Shown here: positions 11,181-22,339 of the stretch, piece after piece
How the letters are laid out: each line of letters begins with the position of its first letter
How positions within the stretch are numbered: the stretch's first letter is position 1
Assembly (NCBI GenBank): GCA_009733775.1
Contig: WOGZ01000026.1
Coordinates: 157,184-221,183 of the forward strand
DNA from: Alectoria sarmentosa
Lineage: Eukaryota > Ascomycota > Lecanoromycetes > Lecanorales > Parmeliaceae
Direction: 5' to 3'
Length of the DNA stretch: 64,000 nucleotides
Notes under the pieces: model-generated
Databases searched by the model: none
Told to the model about the DNA's origin: nothing
Seen by the model: the letters and a program-made list of their open reading frames with translations, nothing else
Position numbers and translations under genes: made by a program

Positions 11181-12164
11181 CTATTCACTCGCAAGCTTCG
11201 CTCTCTTTGTGGACGGTGAGCGGAATCTCTTGGTGACCGTCTCTACCATTCTCCAGAACCAGTAGAAGTTCAAGATCGTGAGCAGCGTATTACTTGTTAA
11301 GTATGTATACGCCAGCCACGGTGGTAGCACCTGCTTGTCGGCAAATCGCATCACTTCAGATCCATGAAGCCAGCTCTTGGTTTCGGACTCAGGCATGCGA
11401 AGCACGTGAGCAAGATCTCGGTACACCTTCACAGACTGGTACGTGCCCCACACAAGCCGGGATCCAAAAAAGGTTGCCAAAAGCGCAATCCCATTCACCA
11501 ATTGGGCCTTTCCACCAGTCATGTTGCACTTGTCGAAGTACCAATGGAGGTTCAAGAATGGCGTTGATATTGCATAAAGGACGAACGCCACACCATAGTA
11601 GTTGGCAAACGGACGCTTGTAATCCGCAGGTAGTCAGCTCTATGCGCCTCCATAGCTATCATCTTCGAGTATCGGTAAACTCACAAACCCCAAGCTGGTA
11701 ATTAGCAGCGCACTGACCGCATGCGCCAGCGATCCCCACCCTAGAATCCCCACATTCGTAACGCTGATCTTGACATCCCATATGAAGTACCCCGCCGCGA
11801 ATGCTTGCGTCATACCGACCGCGCCCGTGTATCCCCAAATACGCCCTTCCAAGTTCATGTTCTTCCGCTCTTCGTCGGCTACGACCACCCAGAATGCCAG
11901 GCCGCAAATGAAGATTGCTTGTATCGTGGAGACAAAACGTATGTTCCAGTTGATCTTGGTTGGTGGGGGCAAGGACGAGTAGGTCTTCGAGAAGAAATGG
12001 GCGGAGAGCCTTGGGGCTAGGAGGACGTCCATCAGGTGGTAGACGGTGAATGTGAGCAGGACTTCGTGCGCGTGGAAGGGAAGGGTCTGGAGGGAGAGCG
12101 CATCCGCAATTGGCTGTGTTAGGGAAGCGATAAAGGCTGGAGGTCGCGGCAGAGGATCGATCAT
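11181..12164 (-). CDS. TLC-domain multi-pass membrane protein (TMEM56/TLCD-like)
   Basis: A TRAM-LAG1-CLN8 domain protein of about 304 residues. Exons 12164-11685 and 11615-11181 flank a 69-bp intron with GTGAGT donor and GCTGAC branch site. The start is MIDPLPRPPAF. The sequence shows about six to seven helices: ALSLQTLPFHAHEVLL, the FVSTIQAIFICGLAFWVVVAD helix, GYTGAVGMTQAFAAGYFIWD, GSLAHAVSALLITSLGF, YYGVAFVLYAISTPFLNLHW, and the C-terminal NTLLTILNFYWFWRMV. The GYFIWD and ISTPFLNLHW blocks are typical of TMEM56-type TLC proteins, which are thought to act on lipid composition or trafficking. The tail is basic (KRFRSPSTKRAK). An upstream in-frame extension exists but lacks family support. 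It is not a Lag1-type ceramide synthase, as no Lag1 His-Asp motif was seen. Confidence 0.82.
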
Positions 12165-12565
12165 CTTGAAAACCAGACCTGCTGTCGACGGGTACAGTTT
12201 CTTAAGTGTAATATTCACATCAATTGGGGAAAAAGAGAAAATTACGTCGCTTCTTATCACCGTTAGACTAAACTAGTCTAAGTTCAGCCACGGATTTAAG
12301 AGGATTTAAGTTACATTTACATTACATTACAATATCAATTTCACTAGTGGTAATAATGTCTTCATCGCCATGCAATGCGACGTCAGCACGATAATTTCCT
12401 CTTCTTGATCGGGCTGAACACGATGTCTTTCCCCGTATTTCAATATGAAAAGCCTCATCTCTCACGACTGAAAATTTATCGTTATACTACATGTGAGGTG
12501 CTATATCGCTTGTTTCATCGGTGTTTACAGGTCGATTCTAGCTTCGTCGCCGAAGAAAAGGCAAG
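12165..12565. other. intergenic between divergent genes
   Basis: 400 bp shared upstream of the TLC gene (minus) and the NACHT-ankyrin gene (plus). It has an AT-rich TTACA/TTTAAG stretch near 12300-12330 and nothing else that can be named. Confidence 0.4.
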
Positions 12566-15292
12566 ATGTCTATGGGCTTTGGCGTTGGCGATATCTTAGC
12601 AGTCTCAAATCTTGCGCGCTACATTTGGGGCCAAGTCCGAGACTCTTCTCATCAATTCAATGCCATCCGGACTGAGTGAGTCATGCTGTGGTCCCGAAAA
12701 CTGGGCCCCTGGGAATGTCTAATTAGAGAATGCGTTTTCCCTGACACAGCCAACAGAGTCGCTGGTCTCTTCCTTGTCCTCGACGAAATTCAGCGGAATG
12801 TATCTGAAGGTCAGCTCAGCGACAAAGAGACTGCGGATCTGTCATCATTGATCAAGGGTACAAGCGACGTTCTTGAGGAAGTAACCGTCGTCCTTGATAA
12901 GTACAAGAGTCTTGGGCAAGAAAGCCCGACGGTAGGCTCTAAGGTCGAAAAGGTGTGGAAGAAAATACGCTGGGATCCGGATGCCATCAAAGATTTTCGC
13001 TCTCGTATCATCTCGAACACGGCAATCTTAGATACCTTCTGCTGCATTCTCACAAGCAAGGCATCACAAAAGGCGGCAGAGAGTCTGGCGACACTGGACG
13101 AACGTGTGGCAGTCTTACAGCTGGATAACGACCAACAAGAGCGACATGCGCTGTCGGATTGGCTGACAACCCTCAACTTCCCCGCACAACAGAGTGTCTT
13201 CTTCAGTAGACGGCAGGAAGGCACATGCCAATGGCTCTTTCAGTCAGAAGAGTTCAAGACATGGATGGGCGGGCCAGGACAGACGTTACTATGTAGAGGA
13301 ATGCCAGGCGCAGGGAAGACTATTCTGGCATCCACGGTCATAGACCATCTACTAACAACGCTGTATGGTGACAAAATCTTCGTTGCTTACATTTACTGTG
13401 ATTACAGAAAACAGCACGAGCAGACACCCGTCAAACTGACTGCCAGCATTCTGAAACAGAGCCTCCAGCATCATATTTCAATTCCGGAAAACGTCAGGAA
13501 CTCCTATCGCCATCACACCAACTCCGGGACCCGCCTGAATGCTGAAGAAATTCACGCTCTGCTTCAGCCTACACTTTCCGGCTTCTCTCAAATCTACATC
13601 GTTGCAGACGCAGTTGACGAACTATCTAATAACGATCAAGTCCGCCAAACCCTACTGTCGAGCCTAAATGCGCTTCAAAAGGTCCACACAGTTAACTTGA
13701 TGGTCACTTCGCGCTTCATTCCCCGAATAGCCCAGGAATTGCGGGACCCGCTCTGTCTGGAGATCCGTGCCAGTGATGAAGATGTACGCAGATATGTCCA
13801 GGGACATATCAATGATCTGGCTAAATGTGTACCGAAGAATCTCAAACTGCAGGAGCTTGTTGAGGATTCCATAGTGACTGCTGTGGATGGGATGTTTCTG
13901 CTGGCTCAATTGCATATGGACTCATTGACGGACAAGACGAGCCCTAAAGCTATCAAGAAAGCTCTTGAAAACTTGCCAAAGGGCTCTGACGCTCTAGATA
14001 TTTCATACAAGCAAGCTATGCAGAGGATAGAAGATCAGAAGCCAGGCTTCAGTGATCTAGCGAAACGAACGTTGAGCTGGATTACATATGCCTACGAACT
14101 GCTGACGGTCGCGGGACTGCGTCATGCGCTGGCAATAGAAATTGGAGAATCAATATTCGATGAAGAGAACCTTGACGACATCGAAGATGTACTATCAGTC
14201 TGCTGTGGCTTGGTAATCATCGATCCAGAAACAGAGGCTTTGAGGTTGGTTCACTACACGACACAGGATTATTTCAAAAAGTTTGGCTCCTGCCATTTTC
14301 CAAATGCCCGAGAAGACATCGCTGTTAGCTGTCTCACGTACCTTCTCTTCAACGAGTTTGGAGAAGGCTGGGTTTGGAATATGTCGAAGGAGCGTTATAC
14401 TTCGTGGGAAGCGGTGGAAGCTCGCTTACAAAAGTATCCATTTCTTCTGTATGCCGCACGCTTCTGGGCAAGGCATGCAAAAGACTGCCCCACCAATTTC
14501 GAGGATAGAATGGGCAAATTACTCGTAGAATTTCTCACAGATGACTTTAAAGTCTCCAGTGTTGGGCAAATCTTATTGGAAAGCGGACCGTACTACGACT
14601 GTATTGGATTCAGGGGCCCCTCTCGTACGCCTATGTCTGGAATGCATCTAGCCACGTATGTCAACTTTGCTGGCTTGATGTCATATTTGCTAGAAGCCGG
14701 TCTATTCACCGCGGACGTCAAAGATCAAGCTGATAGGACGCCGTTGATTTGGGCAGCCGACAAGGGCCACGTCCCTGCCGTAAAGGTATTATTGCATCGC
14801 CAAGACGTTGACGTCAACGCAATTGACAATTATGTCCCTGCCATGACAGTATTATTGCATCGCCAAGACGTTGACGTCAACGCAATTGACAATTTTGAGA
14901 GCACAGACCGTCCGAGAGCTGCCCTCTCATACGCAGCAATGCACGGTCATGCTAGAATCGTGGAACTACTATTGGAGCGAGAGGATATCGATGTCAACAT
15001 AAGAGACGAAAGGCACAACATGACTCCATTGATGTTTGCCATTGCCACAGGGCGCGAGGCAGTACTGAAAATACTTCTCAAGCACAAAGACATTGTGACA
15101 GACAAGCAATATCCACGAGGTGGTACGGCACTACATTGGGCATCTGACCTTGGTCACAGAGGAGGTGTCCAAACCTTACTGGAACAAGGCGATTTTGACG
15201 CTGACCGTGAAAGTAAGATGGGTGAGACGCCATTATCAACTGCAGCATCGATGAGAAATTTAGGAGTTGTGAAGTTCTTTTTTACAATGTGA
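12566..15292 (+). CDS. NACHT-ankyrin STAND (NLR-like) protein, 3' end frameshifted
   Basis: A fungal NLR-like signal-transducing ATPase; such proteins act in allorecognition and programmed cell death or in sensing non-self. Exon 1 (12566-12675) encodes MSMGFGVGDILAVSNLARYI, typical of the fungal STAND N-terminal domain. An 81-bp intron joins it in phase to VAGLFLVLDEIQRN at 12757. A helical N-terminal region follows. The NACHT domain has Walker A GMPGAGKT near residue 218 and Walker B YIVADAVDEL near 319, and helical STAND regions follow. Ankyrin repeats start near residue 660 with HLATYVNFAGLMSYLLEAG. One repeat is a shortened 21-residue copy of its neighbour. The frame ends at 15292 after a T6 run; the next frame continues an ankyrin-like CEDVDVNSKDNDG to a stop at 15443. 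The open frame is about 881 residues. The effector output is unknown. Confidence 0.88.
14771..14896 (+). repeat. 63-bp tandem duplication inside ankyrin region
   Basis: Copies 14771-14833 and 14834-14896 differ at about five positions and share a 45-base identical core. Each holds the 14-bp palindrome CGTTGACGTCAACG. The duplication adds 21 codons (LLHRQDVDVNAIDN block twice) and keeps the frame, but it is shorter than a 33-residue ankyrin unit. Confidence 0.95.
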
Positions 15293-15443
15293 GGACGTAG
15301 ATGTGAATTCTAAGGACAACGATGGCCGAAAAGTGCTGGAATATGCCTCAGAAGCAGCGGAAATGCAGCCACGAACACTGGGAAGGAACGAGGTATTGCA
15401 GCTGATACACTCAGCCATTCAAACACGCTCCGGAACCATCTAA
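15293..15443 (+). pseudogene. displaced 3' end of the NACHT-ankyrin gene
   Basis: Immediately after the T6 run at about 15278-15283 the ankyrin reading continues in the next frame (CEDVDVNSKDNDGRKVLEYA), ending HSAIQTRSGTI with a stop at 15441-15443. One base fewer in the T run would make it continuous with the upstream frame. Confidence 0.7.
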
Positions 15444-16691
15444 AAACAGCCGTCTCTTCAAATTTTGAAGCGTTCCCTAGATGTAGTATCTCATGTTTGG
15501 AATTCCACTAACGGTGTACTATTATCTGAATAGTTCCATTGCTCAATTTCGCTTGGTGGCAACATCAAAGACCCATATGTAGTAACAACCTCGAAAAACG
15601 CAGTTAACCTGCAATTCAGGAGCTGAATCGACAAGCAAGCGATAGTGGTTATCCAAGACCATACAGAAAAGACGGTAGCTGTACCACTGACGCTACCTCG
15701 ACCAGGATTTTCCCTAGCCTCAGGCCTTTGACAGCGGAGCAAGATACTTCCATTCCTCGAAGAAAGAATGTCAGTACATCATGACTGGGTGGGCAGTAAA
15801 GCGTTGATTTGCTCAATCGTAAGATTCCGAAAGATTTTTATTTTTCGATACCAACGTCGCAGTCGGGACATTTCCTCTTCCGACTGCGACGTTGGTATGG
15901 TTCGTGCGTGTCAACCTGTCCGGGTAGGAAAGAGGCTCGAAGAAACGAACGCTATGATGACGCCGTGTGGCACGAGCTTGAGGGGATGAGTCAACTGCGG
16001 GGGACTTGTGAAATTCTTTAGTGTTTCACGCAACGAGGATCGATTGGGACCCTGAAGGAAGATCATTAGATGAGGCGAGGCGATTCTGTTCAGGAACTGC
16101 TGATTTTATGTGTGTAATCGATTATCTTTTTTGTACCAGGTGGTGAGATCTCGATCGCCTTGTTTATGTATGGCTGTAAGGGCGTTGCGTGGTGAGATGC
16201 GGTCAAGAGGGGTAGGGTGAAATGCTTTGCTAGTCTGTATTTAATCGTCCTTGCATTCAGGTATGTATTGTCTGGATCGAGCAGATAAAATCGCAGTGAG
16301 GTTCAAGAAAGACGACAGTGGCAAGAGGATATCTTTATTCAATGGCTCGGGTCCAAAAAAATACTTAGTCGTCGGTGATTCAGGGGTACATGCAGCGAAC
16401 CTCTTTTGCATTCACGTCGCAGGCTGGGAGTCGAGGGACAAGGAAGTTGACTCTAGTGTACATTATCATGATCCTTCCAACATCTAGATGCGCCTATGTC
16501 AATAATGTTTAAGTCCAATGTCAGTCATGTGTTCCCAAGGTGTGCCTTGCTGTTCTCGTCTTGATTGTCATTCGCCTTCGATCGGTCTACTCTCTTTGCT
16601 AGAAAATCCTCACCAGTTGACATGACGATGAAGTACAATAGCAGCGCTACTGATTGTACCAGAGCTTGTTCTGTCGCTAAAACCCGATCAG
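15444..16691. other. gene-poor interval
   Basis: About 1.25 kb with only short unsupported ORFs. The distinctive item is the perfect inverted repeat at 15848-15898. Confidence 0.45.
15848..15898. repeat. perfect 19-bp inverted repeat, 13-base loop
   Basis: Left arm 15848-15866 (ATACCAACGTCGCAGTCGG) is the exact reverse complement of right arm 15880-15898. The loop is GACATTTCCTCTT. Transcribed from either strand it would form a very stable stem. There is no following T run on either side and no gene is recognised around it, so its nature (foldback element, RNA hairpin, regulatory palindrome) is open. Confidence 0.95.
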
Positions 16692-17570
16692 CTAGGGCGC
16701 CGTCGTAGTCCTCGCTGGAACCCAAGATGTCACCCGTGCATCCGCTCGCTCCCTTCTTAGGCGGCAAGGGCGATGACATCCAACTGGTCCGGTCCCTCCG
16801 AGTCCCCCTTCGACTATGGGAAATTGGGTTGGAGGATCCACCACGCTCTGATAGCCGTCCATTGCCTCACATTGTGGAAAACTATTGTTCTGGAAAATGG
16901 ACTGGTCACTCCACGCAAGCCAAGGCCGGAACGGCTGTCCAGGTTGCAATATAACAGTCGAGGGAGGACAAGGGAGATCAGCGAGATTGAAAGACCGCGG
17001 AATTCCATATGTATCGAAGGTCGATAGTTGGCTTGGAGCAAAGGATGCCGTTGAGGTGGCATGTGTTGTCAAGGTTGAACCGCAGCCATCATTAATCGTG
17101 ACAGAGATGAACAGGGCGTATGCGCTTGGAGATATGCTTGAGATCAATCAGAATTCCATTTCAACCCATTTGAACAGATGATTTACGGATTTAATCCAGG
17201 TGGTATTGTAGGCGTTGGTGGGCTAGGAGCTGTGGCGAGACAAGCCGTGTTTGTAGATTCTTGAGGCCAATAATACAAGGCCACCGACTAGGTTTATCTA
17301 AGGGTTTAGCTATAAGAGCGGAATAGAGCCTAGACTGACCGATACTTGTATAGTACAGAGAGACGGTTGGCAGCCTGAGCTGTAAGTTGGAGATGGTTGA
17401 AAAGACTGATTTGCAAATGGAGGAGCGTTGGGAGGCAGCCTGAAAGGCTGAGACGAGTCGCCAGACTCTGGGTTCTGTACTGGAATAAATGCTAAGAAGC
17501 CACAGTTGACAATTTGCGCACAAAAGATAAGGTTGAAGAAAAGCGCACATCGAGAGCATTCGATCGCCAT
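16692..17570 (-). CDS. secreted or wall-associated hypothetical protein
   Basis: A predicted secreted protein rebuilt from three exons: 17570-17346, 17287-17187 and 17136-16692, with introns of 58 and 50 bp in matching phases. The start ATG 17570 opens MAIECSRCALFFNLIFCAQI, a signal peptide-like stretch. A Pro/Ser/Gln-rich segment follows, then SVALYYWPQESTNTACL, PSAYALFISVTINDGCGS, SFAPSQLSTFDTYG, SFNLADLPCPP and FPQCEAMDGYQSVVDPP. This order (YYWP, serine/threonine core, NLADLPCPP, DPP) recalls a group of uncharacterised ascomycete extracellular proteins; that comparison is from memory, and no function is known. The C-terminus after GGTGPV turns basic and may be misread: another frame just downstream ends in a hydrophobic helix-like stretch. 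The exons are well supported by phase; the 3' end is not. Confidence 0.6.
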
Positions 17571-19270
17571 ATTCGAATTGCCCGCTCAACTACAGTCAGA
17601 CATGAGGAAGAAGGAGCTGTGATCGACTGTGAGTGGCAGTAAAAGGGAGAGAAGTTTCTAGACCTCTTTTATGTAGAGCGAAGTGAAAAAGAAATGAGCA
17701 AAGGCAGTGTACCTGAGATGAAAGTGCGGCTACAGACTTGGGATCACAGCAGACGCGTACTTTACACCGCCATAGCGAAGAAAAACGAGTACAGTCGGTG
17801 GGATTCGAATGCAGGCTGGTAAAGTCCACGTATCGTTTTCGAGATCAGTGCGATGCAGGGGGCCTAAGCCGCTGCAATCTGTATTCTGCAAGTCTGCATA
17901 AATCCTCCCCAGAGTTGCTATAGGCAGTGTGTACTTGAGACGCAGAAAGTACTGGAAGAAAGCTCTCGGCGCAATTGTGAAAAGGCTAAAGCGGTCTGAA
18001 AAGGTATTTTCAGCAATTCAAAGAGATCTGCAGACTTTTTTTTGAAATCTTCTCAAGTCTTGAAACATGAAACAATAGGTCAGAAAGGCGAACAGTACCA
18101 TACTATGGCCTGTGGACTCACGACGAGAGCGCAGTACCCAATGCCGAAGCTGTAAGTAGCCTTGCCCGGAAATTGCATTTAGCTGCGCAGGAAAGGCAAG
18201 ATGGAGGCACAGAGTGATAGTTGAGGGGTGTAAAATACGCACGTACGGAAGTCGGCACCAAAGTATGAACAACTCATATACGAATGTGAATGACGGTGGT
18301 ATGCACGGAACGTTCAGGGCGGCGCAGCTTTTATTGAACCTGCCGGAACACGCCAAGCCTCGATGTCATGCATGGCATTTGATCACGTGATGGGATTCAG
18401 CGTGCTGCATTATTTGAGCGCCTTTTTCTTCGAGTTGGGAGAAGATTGATTTTAGTGGGCGACGACGTTTTCCAAGAGTAGGATTGGAGCTGCTACAGCG
18501 CCGTCCAGGAATTCCGTGCAGGACCTTTGACATCGATCTCCGCAGAGGGAACAGCCTGCATGCACGTTGCGACTGTGCCATCCAAGCGCTTGCGACGGAG
18601 ATGAAATGCCCATGGTGGAAAAGGGCTACGACGCCGCATACGTGCGAGCGGACGGCGCAGCTGCATATACAAGATTTCCAAAGACTACAACCGATCGTAT
18701 CAGAAATGAAGGCTCTATGAATAGATACTCGTGGTCAATAGAAGACAGCACTGCAGTATATATGGAGGAAGCTACAGTCACATGAACACCGTGTATGGTA
18801 CTAGTACTAGCGAGTCGGAAATATTCGACCCCCCCCAGCTGTAATCATTTAATCATTCTTATACGGGAGTGATGAAAACACGCGAATGACAGAGTTGATC
18901 AGCGTATATATTGGCAAAAATGACTGTGTCATCAAGTATGCAATATTCTGCTTCTTCACCAATTATCGACTAGTATTGAGCAACGTAAAAAGAGAGGAAG
19001 TCAAACCTGCAATTACGACTGATATGAAAAGAAACAATTAGCGTTGCATCTGGTAACCTAGTCTGCTCAAGGTTGAGCCAAAACGTTGGTGATGAAGCTT
19101 TAAAAGAGGATTGTCTGCCTGTGATAAGAGTCGATTTCTATCATCGGGGTGTTCACCGCATTCATTCTCGCCAGCGACCTAAAGCGAGCAGAGCAAAAGG
19201 TCAGACCAATTTAGCTTCCGTCTCTCTCTTCATGATTATTGTGTTGCCATCATTGTTGCGGAAAAATGAC
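17571..19270. other. gene-poor interval
   Basis: 1.7 kb with no supported gene. Short ORFs on both strands lack domains. A single B-box-like GATTCGAATG near 17795 has no accompanying tRNA structure. Confidence 0.4.
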
Positions 19271-21276
19271 TGAGTGCCCATCGGTGTCTGTCCGATGCCT
19301 GATTGACAATGATCGCGCATTGTGTATTCTTTGAGTACTTCTACATCCATACCACGAGATGTGGGCACACATACCACGTCCACGACTTCGCAAGCGATGT
19401 CACCAACATGTTCGCAGCCGAGAACTTTGAACGATCCCCCTTCGTCACAGCTATCTTCAGCGTTGACAGATGCAAGCGCTGTGACATATGCGTGCAGTAA
19501 CACAACAGCCCGCCGTTCCAACGACAGTTCGTTGCACTCGAATATAGGCGCACTCCTCCTCAATATTACTCGTAGGAGCAGCGACCGTAATTCGGGCCTC
19601 GATCAAGTACTGCCGTCATACTGCTCTCAAAGCTTTTAAAACATCATCAACATCTGCCTTTTACAACAATCTTTCTGGGGAGGCTGGATCCTGATCGAAA
19701 GCCCTAATTGGAGTGTATCGAACCAAAATAACCTCGAAATCTCCTTCCTTTACTAGGGGCTATAGATGCTTCGTTTAGCAGTGGTCAACTTTCCAAGACG
19801 AAAACTGGGGCTGCTTCGTTCACTAAGAACACTTCAACGCCTGCATCGACTATATTTTCGGAAGATCCAAGTCATTTACTTTTAGCTATAGATAGTTTGG
19901 TGTCTAACGCCAAGATTTCCCTCAGCGGTGTTGCCGCTGCAATAGTGTAGTACGCGGCATCAGCGCTCGCCAGAACCAAATTCAATTGAGCACATCTGCC
20001 AATCCTCGGTTTCTGCTACATCAACCTCGATCGTAACACCTGCAGTAACAAGCCAGGGGAATTCTTCTAATTCCTTGGCAAGTGCAAGATTTCCCGAGAT
20101 TTCAGGTCCTGTGACTATAGCACCCGACTATACTATTACCGATGCATTTCGAGCCAAATGATCCACTACCACTGTATCGGCGAGCAATGGGGTCGTCTTA
20201 TAATATTCAATGCGAACGTTTTCAGATCTAGCCAATAGGACAGGTACTCCGTTCTTAATACAAACCACTGTTCCAGAGACCTTGTCTAACGGGAATCGTG
20301 TTACCTATAGTGGAGGAATTTGGATTACATCCGGGGGACGCTACTGGTTTCCCCCCTTGGTATTTCCAAACTCGAAAGCCGCGGAGGTCCGAAACCGCGC
20401 ATTGAAATCAAATCCCCCATGCATTTTGGCCTTTCTGCAATGGTGAAGTAATTGATGACGGAGGTGGAGGTTGGAGATCCGGAAAGGGGATCCGCCACCA
20501 CCTTATAAGCCACCAGCTGACGACGGTGGAGAGGAACCGGACCAGGAGACTCGGGACGTTCATACGCAAACCGAGATGATCAAGTCCCAGGCACGCAGCG
20601 AAAGCGCTCGAAAGACCACCGATGTATCAGGTCAGACATTTTCCACTAGCTTGTCGAGCTCGTCTCTTGTCTCGAGTGTGGAAATGGCATCCTCTTCGGA
20701 CGTCTCATCATCCCGTGCCTAACACCGCCAACTTCTCGAGTGTGACAAGGGCATCCTCTTCAACCGTGTCATCATCCATGCCTGTCGACAGCACCGCCGA
20801 GTTGACTGATGGCTCATTCCTTGATTACTTACAGTCTCTCAATCGCAGACGCCATAGCTGCAGCTCTAAACGAGCTCCCCCGCTTTAACGCGATCACCGT
20901 CCCAAATGGCATACTCTGAATGCCCACAAGATCCCAAAAGCTGACGTATACAGCACAGATCACCTTTTATTTCGACCTTGCTTTACCAGCGTTCGCAAAC
21001 TTCATATAAAGGTCCTCTTTTTTGTCGACTACAGATTCTACTGCGTCGCAGACTTTCATTGGTTTCAGAACGCAAACCACTTCCTTACCAGCAGCGTTGG
21101 TGAGCGCGGACGTAAATACAGACGCTGTAGAAAGTGAAATGGTTGCCATGGAGTTTCAATATAACAGGTGCTCTGGTGATCTGAGCAATCGTCTAATCTG
21201 GAGGCTTTTTCGCAGTAGAAAGAATTCACCTCCTACAGATTCGCAAGTCTCGCCATCAGGCCATATAGGCATCTAA
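19271..21276 (+). pseudogene. decayed Ser/Thr-rich wall-protein gene
   Basis: The plus strand carries Ser/Thr-rich stretches in shifting frames with stops between them: YSLSTSTSIPRDVG near 19325, DPSHLLLAIDSLVSNAKISL near 19867, TPFLIQTTVPETLSNGNRV and YSGGIWITSGGRYWFPP at 20240-20355. Then come RKGDPPPPYKPPADDGGEEP near 20480, Ser-rich repeats, and ALNELPRFNAITVPNGIL near 20865 followed by TAQITFYFDLALPAF. Two copies of a CTCGAGTGTG..GGCATCCTCTTC unit (about 20673 and 20733) are internal repeats. The pieces run in a consistent order over 2 kb, as expected of a large extracellular or cell-wall protein gene that has lost its frame. No intact start or full frame was found. RIP-like decay is possible but not demonstrated. 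Confidence 0.5.
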
Positions 21277-21373
21277 TTTTGAGCTTAAGCCCTTCAACGG
21301 TATTTCTTTTCATCTCCCTCGACAACACCAATACACTCTTACCACGGCGCCTCCCGCCTCACTCACCAGATCG

Positions 21374-22339
21374 TCAAGGCGTCCCCTTACCCATGAGCCC
21401 GTTCCCCACAAGCACCCCATCGACCACCACGCCAAAAGAAATCTCCGCGAACCGTCCTTGCTGCAAGCAGAATCCAGGAATCTGTCTCACAGTCTCAATC
21501 GCCCACCTATACTCGAAGTATGGCGGCCGTGCGCGTATCGAGGCCGGTTCGAAAAGCATATAGGATTCCCACTCGCCATCGAGGCTTACGACGTCATACG
21601 TTCCTACCGTATCGGTATTAGGGATCCGGGCAAAGGCCGTGAGGACCTTGATTGTAAGATAGAAAACATTGAGGATAGGAAGAGTTTCACTGTTTGGGGG
21701 GAAACTGAAACCGGGGGTGACGGCTTCGAGCAGAGTGTCGTTGGCGGAGGCGATTGGCGATGATAAGTTACCAGTTCCACCAGGCCTCTCTGCTGTCAGA
21801 GACAATGCTTCGGTAGCATTTGAGGATGCCTGATACGAAGCTTGCTCAAATACCACATGCGCGACCAGCACATCGTCCCAAATACACTCGACTTCAACAA
21901 TCTTGTACTCCCGATCTTCGATCCAGTTGCGCAACCCCCACGAGATGCACATGAGCGCAACTTCGTTCGACACATCCGTCGCCGGACGCTCGGGCTCGAC
22001 GTCAATGATCGCATCCGGATAGGATTGTATGTGGAAGTGCGCGCTGGGGATGCGGGCTGCTTGGTCTTTCAGCGCGAGCGTGGCGAGGGCTTCGACGCCG
22101 TTCATGAGCAGAGAGGTGGGTCGGAGGGGGACCCTGCCGTAGTTGAGCCGCACGTGGAGAGGTGAGTAGTCGGAGAGATTGCTGGGGGATATGATGTTTA
22201 AGGAATCGGCGAGCGAGAGATTGGAAGGTTGTTGGATGAAGAGATTTGGGGGAAGGTTTATTGCGACTGCGTTTGCGGTTGGAATGGAGGAGAGAGCTGC
22301 GATACACAACGTTGTGCCGGTGATTCTGGAGACCCTCAT
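21374..22339 (-). CDS. secreted hypothetical protein
   Basis: A single-exon gene of 321 residues starting at ATG 22339. The first residues MRVSRITGTTLCIAALSS followed by IPTANAVA look like a signal peptide. Several Asn-X-Ser/Thr sites are present (LSLADS region, NLSD, NATEA, NDT). The body seems to hold two similar segments. The first ends SWGLRNWIEDREYKIVEVEC; the second contains LTIKVLTAFARIPNTDTVG and ends AEISFGVVVDGVLVGNGLM. The second segment resembles the end of the secreted protein at 42929-43577 (LKALTAFLRRW then VVEVEGVMVGVGVL). No catalytic motif or named domain is recognised. A longer frame upstream of the ATG starts from TTG and is not favoured. Confidence 0.72.
   Translation of the reverse strand: MRVSRITGTTLCIAALSSIPTANAVAINLPPNLFIQQPSNLSLADSLNIISPSNLSDYSPLHVRLNYGRVPLRPTSLLMNGVEALATLALKDQAARIPSAHFHIQSYPDAIIDVEPERPATDVSNEVALMCISWGLRNWIEDREYKIVEVECIWDDVLVAHVVFEQASYQASSNATEALSLTAERPGGTGNLSSPIASANDTLLEAVTPGFSFPPNSETLPILNVFYLTIKVLTAFARIPNTDTVGTYDVVSLDGEWESYMLFEPASIRARPPYFEYRWAIETVRQIPGFCLQQGRFAEISFGVVVDGVLVGNGLMGKGTP

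Noticed and set aside
11294..11701. Plus-strand ORF across the TLC gene
   Set aside because: Shadow of the membrane-protein exon on the other strand.
17738..17923. B-box-like GATTCGAATG as a tRNA
   Set aside because: No A box at the right distance and no cloverleaf pairing.
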